DNA of 64,000 nucleotides from Tenericutes bacterium ADurb.BinA124 (GTDB lineage Bacteria; Bacillota_I; Bacilli_A; ML615J-28; CAG-698): NCBI GenBank assembly GCA_002068415.1, contig MVZM01000010.1:1-64000 (forward strand), read 5' to 3'. Shown here piece after piece: positions 14,437 through 21,720 of the stretch. The stretch's first letter is position 1; every line of letters begins with the position of its first letter. Under the pieces are notes generated by a model. That model worked only from the letters and a program-made list of their open reading frames with translations, ran no database searches and was not told the DNA's origin. Made by a program: the position numbers and the translations under genes.

Positions 14437-17034
14437 CTACTTATGAGAATCTTTAAATTTATTCGCTAATAAATCGCCAAAATTGTTAGTTAGTTTGTCT
14501 TGTGCTTTCATAAATTTATTGTAAGATTCTCGTTCAATTCGTTCCGTTTCAACTTTTAAGCCGACAACCAAGCGGGTTTTCTCCGGATCAAAAACACGGA
14601 CTTTAACTTTTAATTGACTACCAGCAACGATATCTTCAACTGGATAATTAAAAATATTGCTCTTTGGTAAATAACCAGTCGCCCCATTTAATTCAACTTT
14701 GAAACCGTCTTTTAGTTCTTTTGTGACTAAAACTTCAACATTGTCGCCCGCTTTAATCTTTAAATCATCCCACGGGTTAGCGGTTAATTGTTTTTTAGAT
14801 AAGATAATACGACGTTTATTAGGATCAATTTCAATAATTTTAGCATCAATTTGGTCGCCAACATTAACCGTATCACTAATGTAAACATCGCGTTCATAGG
14901 CAAATTCACTTTTTGGTAAAAACCCTGTTACTTCAGGACTCAACTCCATGACTAAACCGGCATTATTGATTTCAATGACTTTGCCATTAATTACTTGCCC
15001 AACTTCTTTGCTTTCGGTGTATTCTTGCCAGAAATTAGGAATTAAAGCTTTTCTGGATAAGCCAACATGTTCATTGTCAATTTTTATGACTTGCACTTGA
15101 ACTTTATCACCCGGTTTTACAACACGGTCAAGTTTGAATATTCTTACATGGTCGTATTCAGAAATATGTAATAAGCCTTCAACACCATTGCCTAATTCCA
15201 CAAAAGCTCCATAAGTTTCAACATTTTTAACAGTGCCTTCAAAAATTTGACCAACTTGAATTTGTTCTAGGAATTCTTTTTTAATATTTCGCTTTTTAAT
15301 AGCATTAGCAACATTTTGAGAAACGATTAAACGAATGCGTCCATAATCAATGCGAATGGGGGCAACTTCAATCGTTTGACCAATTAAGTTCCCACGTTCT
15401 TCTTCAGGAACAGCTACTTGGCTAATGGGGAGCAAGCAAGTAAATTCTTCATATTTTAATAAATAACCAACATTGACATTTTTAATCACTTTAGCCGGGA
15501 AAATGCCATGATTGCGAATAACATCATCAAATTTTTTTAAATCATTGCGCATTTTTAACAATGTTGTCGAGAATAAAAATTTTCCGCCATCAGGATATAT
15601 TTTTTTGATGACACAAGAAACCAGATCATCTTCAACAAATAAATCGAATAGATCTTCATTTTCTCCCATATCTGCGGTATCTTTACGATACAAAAAGCCT
15701 TGTTGCCCATCTTCCAATTCAATTAGAACGCGTTCATCTTTCGCTTTGATAACTCTTCCGTTACGGATGAATTCAGGTTTTGCTTCTTGGACTTCAATAA
15801 CTTTTCCTTCCACAACTTGTAATTCACGGTATTTTGAAGGCGCTTTGTCTTCTTCTTCCTTTTCTTCCGTAACATCATCATCCACATCTTCATCTGAAGT
15901 GTCTTCTTCCTCTTCAGGAACATCAGCGGCTTCTTCCGTTTGAACTACTTCTTCTTGAACCGCAAGCGTTTCTTCAACTTTTGGGTCTTGAACTTCTTCT
16001 TGAACCACAACTGTTTCTTCAACTTTTGGGTCTTGAACTTCTTCTTGAGCCACAACTGTTTCTTCAACTTTCGGGTCTTGAACTTCTTCTTGAGCCACAA
16101 CTGTTTCTTCAACTTTCGGGTCTTGAACTTCTTCTTGAACCACAAGCGTTTCTTCAACTTTTGGGTCTTGAACTTCTTCTTGAGCCACAACTGTTTCTTC
16201 AACTTTCGGGTCTTGAACTTCGTCTTGAACCACAACCGTTTCTTCAACTTTTGGGTCTTGAACCTCTTCTACTTGAACCGCAACAGTTTCTTCAACTTTT
16301 GGTTCTTGAACTTCTTCTTTTTTTGTTTCGACAACATTTTCCAATTTTTTTTCGACTGTTTGGTCAGCTTTTTTCATAAAAATACCTCTCTTAATGACTA
16401 AACTCATGATTTTTTCGACAACTTGGTTAATAGATAATTTAGACGAATCAATTTCCACAGCATCAGCTGCTTTAGCTAATGGGCTAATAAGACGATGACT
16501 ATCTTTATAGTCACGTTCTTCAATTTCCTTAATGGTTGCTTCTAAACTTTGAACTTCTTGTTTTTTTTCTAAGCGTTCTTGCATTCGGCGATGCGCACGT
16601 TCTTCAACCGTCGCATTTAAATAGATTTTCAAATGGGCATTTGGTAGGACCACCGTCCCAATGTCACGACCATCCATAATAACATTTTTTGCATCAGCTA
16701 AGCGTTGTTGCAAGGCTACCATTCTTGATCGCACAAATCCAAATTTCGCAACCAAAGATACCGAATTCGAAATTTCTAAACTTCTAATGGCATCCGATAC
16801 ATCCACACCATCCAAAAACAAACATTGATTTTGAAAATCGATTGTGGTTGTTTCCAGAAAATGATAATCAGCTTCATTGTCTAGATTGATTTTCAAGTTC
16901 ATCGCTTTCAGCGTAACAGCTCGATACATAGCTCCGGTATCAACATACTCAAAGCCTAATCGAGACGCTAATTCTTTGGCGATGGTACTTTTACCTGCTC
17001 CAGCAGGACCATCAATCGCAATTTGCCAACTCAT
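14437..17034 (-). CDS. cmk: Cytidylate kinase fused to an S1-domain (RpsA-like) RNA-binding protein
   Basis: 865 residues in one frame. Residues 1-215 are a full CMP kinase (IDGPAGAGKSTIAK P-loop, YVDTGAMYRA, VIMDGRDIGTVVLP), which makes (d)CDP from (d)CMP. Residues 242-362 are eight 15-residue acidic repeats built on VQDPKVEETVVxQEE, followed by a Glu/Asp-rich linker to about 400. Then come five S1-like domains (about 424-492, 507-574, 595-662, 679-747, 763-827); the third (GTVKNVETYGAFVELGNGVEG) is the most canonical. In most Bacillota cmk and rpsA are adjacent separate genes. A ribosome site and ATG at codon 220 could give the S1 part alone. The start (MSWQIAIDGPAG) is the family's usual one. 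First gene of the der-gpsA operon. Confidence 0.93.
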   Translation of the reverse strand: MSWQIAIDGPAGAGKSTIAKELASRLGFEYVDTGAMYRAVTLKAMNLKINLDNEADYHFLETTTIDFQNQCLFLDGVDVSDAIRSLEISNSVSLVAKFGFVRSRMVALQQRLADAKNVIMDGRDIGTVVLPNAHLKIYLNATVEERAHRRMQERLEKKQEVQSLEATIKEIEERDYKDSHRLISPLAKAADAVEIDSSKLSINQVVEKIMSLVIKRGIFMKKADQTVEKKLENVVETKKEEVQEPKVEETVAVQVEEVQDPKVEETVVVQDEVQDPKVEETVVAQEEVQDPKVEETLVVQEEVQDPKVEETVVAQEEVQDPKVEETVVAQEEVQDPKVEETVVVQEEVQDPKVEETLAVQEEVVQTEEAADVPEEEEDTSDEDVDDDVTEEKEEEDKAPSKYRELQVVEGKVIEVQEAKPEFIRNGRVIKAKDERVLIELEDGQQGFLYRKDTADMGENEDLFDLFVEDDLVSCVIKKIYPDGGKFLFSTTLLKMRNDLKKFDDVIRNHGIFPAKVIKNVNVGYLLKYEEFTCLLPISQVAVPEEERGNLIGQTIEVAPIRIDYGRIRLIVSQNVANAIKKRNIKKEFLEQIQVGQIFEGTVKNVETYGAFVELGNGVEGLLHISEYDHVRIFKLDRVVKPGDKVQVQVIKIDNEHVGLSRKALIPNFWQEYTESKEVGQVINGKVIEINNAGLVMELSPEVTGFLPKSEFAYERDVYISDTVNVGDQIDAKIIEIDPNKRRIILSKKQLTANPWDDLKIKAGDNVEVLVTKELKDGFKVELNGATGYLPKSNIFNYPVEDIVAGSQLKVKVRVFDPEKTRLVVGLKVETERIERESYNKFMKAQDKLTNNFGDLLANKFKDSHK
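15949..16311 (-). repeat. Eight tandem 45-bp coding repeats (acidic linker)
   Basis: Period of 45 bases (48 in the first unit), in frame, encoding VQDPKVEETVVxQEE-like units between the CMP kinase and S1 domains. Units differ by a few bases, some third-position and some changing V/A/L, so they are old enough to diverge or are under selection for acidity rather than exact sequence. Confidence 0.9.
16375..16390 (-). promoter_or_regulatory. Internal ribosome binding site and start codon in the cmk-S1 gene
   Basis: GAGAGG, seven bases, then ATG at 16377 (codon 220), in frame, exactly at the boundary between the kinase domain and the acidic linker. Initiation here would make a free 646-residue S1 protein beginning MKKADQTVEKK. 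Confidence 0.5.
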
Positions 17035-17059
17035 ATTGCACCTCTAAATACACCGCTAT

Positions 17060-17088
17060 ATTATATCATAACAATAAAAATAACTCAA
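17060..17088 (-). promoter_or_regulatory. Promoter of the cmk-S1/der/gpsA operon
   Basis: TTGAGT (17083-17088), 17-base spacer, TATAAT (17060-17065), 26 bases before the start codon on the minus strand. Confidence 0.75.
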
Positions 17089-17190
17089 GAGCAAAATAAA
17101 TATTTGCCTTGGCGTAAAAAAACATTGAGATATTTAATTTCCAAGGTGTTAAATCTCGACACTCGAGTTTCCGCAAGCAATAAAAACGCC
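17085..17190 (-). pseudogene. Decayed C-terminal fragment of an RsuA/RluB-type pseudouridine synthase
   Basis: On the minus strand one frame reads RDLTP and, after a one-base shift, the next reads EIKYLNVFLRQGK; together they match the end of the intact gene next door (RDLTPHEIKRLYVLSQGK). Nucleotides TCGAGATTT are identical in both. Nothing recognisable of the upstream, catalytic part remains between 17190 and 17521. It is probably a leftover of a duplication or of an older paralogue. Confidence 0.45.
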
Positions 17191-17521
17191 TTATAAATAG
17201 ACCTTTTTAAAAAACTTAAAATTCACAGTTTTATGGTCGTTTTTAGTCAATTTTCAAACAAATTAATCTTTTTATCTCTATGTGAAGTTTGCAAATTTAT
17301 GTACTATATATTATGTACTATATGAATATCTAATCCTACTTTTATACAAGTTTTAAACTTATGTTCCCAGCCTAAAAGGAACAAATTAATAATTTAAAAG
17401 CAGCTTCAAAGGATAAATTGAGGTGTCATAGAAGAGTTGTCGGAAAATATAGTACGCAATTTTACAAACTATTGATAAGTTGATAGTGCAAAGTAGATTA
17501 ATTATAGTAAAAACCTAAAAG
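17191..17521. other. AT-rich non-coding stretch
   Basis: No open frame, RNA gene or terminator that I can support. It contains a short direct repeat, ATGTACTATAT, at 17299-17309 and 17313-17323 (14-base period). It may be the eroded upstream part of the pseudouridine-synthase fragment at 17085-17190. Confidence 0.5.
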
Positions 17522-18259
17522 CTAATCTGAAGATTTACCTTGGCTCAAGACATAGAGCCGTTTGATTTCATGGGGGGTCAAATCTCGATATTGTCCTTCT
17601 TCCAATCCATCAATGCTTATTTCACCAAATTTTATCCTTGTTATGCGTTTAACCGGATAACCCACTGCCGCAAACATCTTTTTGACTTGATGATATTTTC
17701 CTTCCATTAAAATAATTCCCGCTAAACTGGAACGGTTTTTTACATCAGTACTGACTAAATAAGTTTGACATTTTCTAGTCACATAATCATCAATTTTAAT
17801 TCCTTGTTCAAGTTTCCGTAAAATGGGTTTAGAAATCAAGCCTTTAACTCTAACTAAATATTCTTTAGTGATTTGTGATTTTGGGCCAACCAAGGTATTC
17901 ATAAAATCACCATCATTGGTTAGTAACAAGACACCTTTCGTGTCATAGTCTAAACGACCAATTGGAAATAAATGATATTTTTGTAAGGCCTCGGGAAGAA
18001 TGGAAATCACAGTTTGACGTTGATGTTCATCACTAACCGATGAAATGACATAGCGGGGTTTATTCATAACTAGATATTTATATTCTAGTCTTTCAACAAT
18101 CACACCATCCACAGTCACAACATCTTTAGCAGAAACTTTAAAACCCATTTGTGTAATCACTTCATTATTAACTTGGACTTTCCCTAAGGCAATTAGTTCT
18201 TCCGCTTTGCGGCGTGAACAAATACCTCCTTGAGCAATTACTTTTTGTAAGCGTTCCAT
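17522..18259 (-). CDS. rluB: Pseudouridine synthase, RsuA/RluB family
   Basis: 245 residues from ATG 18259 (GGAG five bases upstream). N-terminal S4 RNA-binding domain (MERLQKVIAQGGICSRRKAEELI), then the synthase domain with the catalytic Asp motif GRLDYDTKGVLLLTNDG and the conserved MEGKYHQVKKMFAAVGYPV. Modifies uridine in 23S (RluB-type) or 16S (RsuA-type) rRNA; which cannot be told here, though the S4 opening favours RluB. A longer frame to 18367 has no ribosome site and would cross the preceding terminator. Confidence 0.9.
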   Translation of the reverse strand: MERLQKVIAQGGICSRRKAEELIALGKVQVNNEVITQMGFKVSAKDVVTVDGVIVERLEYKYLVMNKPRYVISSVSDEHQRQTVISILPEALQKYHLFPIGRLDYDTKGVLLLTNDGDFMNTLVGPKSQITKEYLVRVKGLISKPILRKLEQGIKIDDYVTRKCQTYLVSTDVKNRSSLAGIILMEGKYHQVKKMFAAVGYPVKRITRIKFGEISIDGLEEGQYRDLTPHEIKRLYVLSQGKSSD

Positions 18260-18324
18260 ATTTTCTCCCACTAAACTACTATTAATTATTATATAGAAAA
18301 ACCAAAAAAAAGCAAGCAAACAAT

Positions 18325-18350
18325 TTAAAAACTCTGCCACGCAGAGTTTA
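18325..18350 (-). terminator. Terminator of the mutS-mutL-miaA-pcp operon
   Basis: AAACTCTGC/GCAGAGTTT hairpin followed by a T-rich run on the minus strand; its 5' arm starts in the pcp stop codon. Confidence 0.8.
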
Positions 18351-18941
18351 AAAAAGCCAAATTTCAATGAGCCTTTTTAAGGTATTAACCATTTCCTTTA
18401 ATCCCAAACTCGGAAAATTATCCGCAGTCTGCCCAGCAAAATAAGGAAAATGGACAAACATTGCTTCACAGCAGAGATGATGAATGTGAATAGTGTGGAG
18501 CATCAAATAATAACTAAAATTACAAACATATGTACCAGCGGAAAAAGACATTTGCACCGGAAGTTTTTCCTCCTGAAGTTTATTAACAATGGGAAGAAGC
18601 GGAGCAGTGGAAAAATAAGCGTCCGGTCCATCATAAATAATCCGGCTTCCCTTGATAATCACCCCAATATTATCGGGTTGACGTGAATAAACATAATTTA
18701 TCGCCACTTTTTCACATTCAATCAACTTTCGCCCCCCGGCTTGTCCACACATCAGCAAATAATCCGGTTGATGTTGCTTTAATAGGTCTCCATATAAATC
18801 AATATTGAACACCACCGGTAGTTTAACAAAGACAAGCTCAATGCCTTTAAATTGCTTTCTTAATTTACGCACAACTTCTAATGATGAATTATGCGTTTGC
18901 TTTCCAAACGGAACAAATGCTGTTATCAATAATTTCTTCAT
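18348..18941 (-). CDS. pcp: Pyroglutamyl-peptidase I-like protein (peptidase C15)
   Basis: 197 residues, slightly shorter than the usual 215. The catalytic triad of family C15 can be traced: Glu in GGRKLIECEKVAIN, Cys in SAGTYVCNFSYY and His in MFVHFPY. The N-terminal LITAFVPFGKQTHNSSLEVV matches the family's TGFEPFG...NPS motif but is altered (FVPFGKQ). Removes N-terminal pyroglutamate from peptides in the cytoplasm. Last gene of the mutS operon, ten bases after miaA. Confidence 0.85.
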   Translation of the reverse strand: MKKLLITAFVPFGKQTHNSSLEVVRKLRKQFKGIELVFVKLPVVFNIDLYGDLLKQHQPDYLLMCGQAGGRKLIECEKVAINYVYSRQPDNIGVIIKGSRIIYDGPDAYFSTAPLLPIVNKLQEEKLPVQMSFSAGTYVCNFSYYLMLHTIHIHHLCCEAMFVHFPYFAGQTADNFPSLGLKEMVNTLKRLIEIWLF

Positions 18942-18950
18942 TTTTTCCTC

Positions 18951-19847
18951 CTAAGATAGCAAAAATTCATCAATTAAATGATTAATGGTAGCAATAGTGG
19001 TATCGGGATAATCAAAATCCATCGCCACAAAAACGCAAGGCAATTGGTGCTTAAACCAAGTAATTTGGCGTTTGGCATAATGACGTGTTTTTTGCTTGAT
19101 AATCTCAGCAACTTGCTCATAAGTAAGTAAACCGTCCAAATAAGCTTTAATATCCGCATAACCAATTTCTTGAAGACGAGAAACATCAATGCCCTGATTA
19201 ATTAAATCTTGAACTTCGTTAATCCAGCCTTGATTAAACATGTCTTCAACACGCGCATTAATCCGTTTATAAAGAAGTGAGCGCTCACAAAAAAGGCAAA
19301 TAAGCAGTGCATCAAAGGGCTTTGTGTTTATTGGCTGGGTTTCAACGGGATTCATTATGATTTCTAAAGCTCGTAAAACTCGCCGTCGATTATTGGGATG
19401 AAGAGCTTGAGCTCGGTTTTCATCACGAATGCGCAGTTGTTCGTGCAATTGGACATTCGTTAATTTAGCAAATTGTTCCGAAAACAAGGGATCACGAGCG
19501 GGAACAACCAGCGGATAATCTCCCACCAAACTGGCAATATATAGACCCGAGCCCCCAACTATGACGGGAAGCTTGTTACGAGAAATAATCTCAGCGATTT
19601 TGGGGAGAGCGCAGTTTTGATAATCCTTGATGGAAAAATTCGCATCGGCGGCAATAATATCAAACAAATGATGTGGAACCTGAGTTTGGGAAAGGTCGGG
19701 CTTGGCGGTCCCAATGTTGAGCTGTCTCCTGATTTGTGAAGCATCAGCATTAATAATTTCCCCATTCCATGTTTTCGCAACAACTTCAGCCACTTGGCTC
19801 TTGCCAATGCCCGTAGGTCCAGCGATGATGACAACCCGTGGTTTCAT
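18951..19847 (-). CDS. miaA: tRNA dimethylallyltransferase
   Basis: 298 residues. P-loop AGPTGIGKSQVAE, INADASQIRRQLNIGTAKP (substrate-handling Asp), and VGGSGLYIASL are present, followed by the helical tRNA-binding part ending RHYAKRQITWFKH. Adds dimethylallyl to A37 of tRNAs that read codons beginning with U. It starts immediately at the mutL stop; mutS-mutL-miaA is a common bacterial order. Confidence 0.95.
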   Translation of the reverse strand: MKPRVVIIAGPTGIGKSQVAEVVAKTWNGEIINADASQIRRQLNIGTAKPDLSQTQVPHHLFDIIAADANFSIKDYQNCALPKIAEIISRNKLPVIVGGSGLYIASLVGDYPLVVPARDPLFSEQFAKLTNVQLHEQLRIRDENRAQALHPNNRRRVLRALEIIMNPVETQPINTKPFDALLICLFCERSLLYKRINARVEDMFNQGWINEVQDLINQGIDVSRLQEIGYADIKAYLDGLLTYEQVAEIIKQKTRHYAKRQITWFKHQLPCVFVAMDFDYPDTTIATINHLIDEFLLS

Positions 19848-21713
19848 TTACACAACCCGTTTAAACCACTTTTCAAGGTCATAGAAGCTGTATTTCACAA
19901 TTACCGGCCTCCCATGTGGACAAGTATATGGATTCTCACAACGGCTTAAATCTTCTAGCAAATACTCGACTTGTCGTTTTTCTAAATATTCATTGGCTTT
20001 AATGGCTTTCTTACATGCCAGAGTTTTAGCCAAATCATCTAAAAATTGCTCTTTTTCCGTCTTTTTTCCGGCAATTAATTGATAAATCATCTCTTCAACA
20101 AAATCCTTTTCCCGGCCTTTAGGTGTCCAAATGGGGATTTCACGAACTAAAAAACTACCACTGCCAAAATCTTCAATTTGCAAACCCCATTTTTTAAAAT
20201 CATCAAGGTGTTCACGAACCAAAATGGCTTCACTTAAAGTAAAATTTACCACTAAAGGAACAAGAACTTCATAAGTGATTATTTCCTCTTTCGCTAATTC
20301 TCGTTTATATTTTTCATAGTTAATTCGTTCAGCGGCAGCATGTTGATCAATGATATAAAAATATTCATCGTCATTGGCTAATAGATAAGTACCTCGAAGT
20401 TGCCCAATGTAGTTTAAAAGCGGCAAATGGGCTTGTTTTAGTTCGCCATCATCCCTAATTTGGTCATCTTTTAAAGTATATTGTTGTTGGGAAAAACTTT
20501 CAATCGTTTTTTCAATTTTTTCCAAAGGAGGAAGCTGGTAAGCCGGCACGGCCTCTTCTTTTACAAAATCCGTTTCCAATGTCTGTTTAATAAAAATAGG
20601 TTCTTTTAAAAGCTGTTCTTGTGATTGTGAAGATGTTTCAGTCAAGGGAGGCAAAGCCTCATCTAGCGATAACTCATCTATTTTATCATTTTCCCTAGGT
20701 TTAGAATCGCTTAAATCAACAATTAAGTTGGTTTTCGCCAGCGTTTGTGAAACCTCTTGCTTCAATAAAGCAATTAGTTCTTCTTCACTGGAAAAACGAA
20801 CCTCTAATTTAGCCGGATGAATATTGACATCTACCAAGGCTAAGTCAACAGCAATATTGATGATAGCGATAGGATAACGCCCGCCCATTAACCGTTCTTC
20901 ATAAGCATCAATCACCGCTTGCACGAGTTTATTATTTTTGACTACCCGACCATTAACAATAATGGTGATATGATGACGGGATGAACGCGTGATGTTTAAT
21001 TTAGAGATTAAGCCGGAAATTTGAAAATAGCCATTGTTTGTGAAAAACTCAATCATCGATTTTGCGACTTCATCTTTATAAATGTTGGTGATAACTTCTA
21101 AAAGACGATTATGCCCAAATGTTTGCAGTACTTGTCGGTCATTATTAATCACACTAAAGGCAATATTTGGGTGCGCCAAAGCCATTTTGGAAACATAATC
21201 TAAAATATATCCCAGTTCTATTGAAGCGGATTGTAAGTTTTGCAAACGAGCGGGCGTATTAAAAAATAAGTTGCGAACGGTAATTTCCGTTCCTTTCGGA
21301 AAAGCAATCATCGCTTCCGAAACGATCTCACCAGCTTTTAAAGAATACATCAAACCACGAACACCATCAGCGCTGGTTTTCAGTTTAAACAAGGAAACCG
21401 CCACAATTGAAGGTAGAGCTTCCCCCCGAAATCCCAAGGTCGCAATTTTAAACAAATCTTTTTCATTGCGAATTTTACTGGTAGCATGGGGAAGAACGCA
21501 TAATTTAGCATCTTGTGCATCCATTCCTTCACCATTATCGGATACAACAATTTCCGAAAGACCCGCTTCCGCTAGTTTAATTTGAATTTTAGTGGCTTGG
21601 GCGTCAATGGCATTTTCCACAAGTTCTTTCACAACAGATGCTGCACGTTCAATGACTTCACCAGCGGCAATCAAATTGGTGGTGTGTTGATCAAGTTGAT
21701 TAATTTTAGCCAT
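19848..21713 (-). CDS. mutL: DNA mismatch repair protein MutL
   Basis: 621 residues. N-terminal GHKL ATPase (LIAAGEVIERAASVVKELVENAIDA, DNGEGM, LGFRGEALPSI), a variable linker (about 335-430), and a C-terminal dimerisation domain. The metal-binding endonuclease motif DQHAAAERINYE and the CPHGRP motif are present, so this is the nicking type of MutL found in organisms lacking MutH. Lies seven bases after mutS. Confidence 0.96.
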   Translation of the reverse strand: MAKINQLDQHTTNLIAAGEVIERAASVVKELVENAIDAQATKIQIKLAEAGLSEIVVSDNGEGMDAQDAKLCVLPHATSKIRNEKDLFKIATLGFRGEALPSIVAVSLFKLKTSADGVRGLMYSLKAGEIVSEAMIAFPKGTEITVRNLFFNTPARLQNLQSASIELGYILDYVSKMALAHPNIAFSVINNDRQVLQTFGHNRLLEVITNIYKDEVAKSMIEFFTNNGYFQISGLISKLNITRSSRHHITIIVNGRVVKNNKLVQAVIDAYEERLMGGRYPIAIINIAVDLALVDVNIHPAKLEVRFSSEEELIALLKQEVSQTLAKTNLIVDLSDSKPRENDKIDELSLDEALPPLTETSSQSQEQLLKEPIFIKQTLETDFVKEEAVPAYQLPPLEKIEKTIESFSQQQYTLKDDQIRDDGELKQAHLPLLNYIGQLRGTYLLANDDEYFYIIDQHAAAERINYEKYKRELAKEEIITYEVLVPLVVNFTLSEAILVREHLDDFKKWGLQIEDFGSGSFLVREIPIWTPKGREKDFVEEMIYQLIAGKKTEKEQFLDDLAKTLACKKAIKANEYLEKRQVEYLLEDLSRCENPYTCPHGRPVIVKYSFYDLEKWFKRVV

Positions 21714-21720
21714 AAACTAC

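Noticed and set aside
15949-16311. CRISPR array
   Set aside because: The repeats are contiguous with no spacers and lie in frame inside a coding region.
15940-16401. Open frames on the plus strand and alternate minus frames over the 45-bp repeats (up to 153 codons)
   Set aside because: They arise because the repeat unit has no stop in several frames; composition is absurd (Leu/Phe/Asn runs or Lys/Phe runs) and no ribosome site is present.
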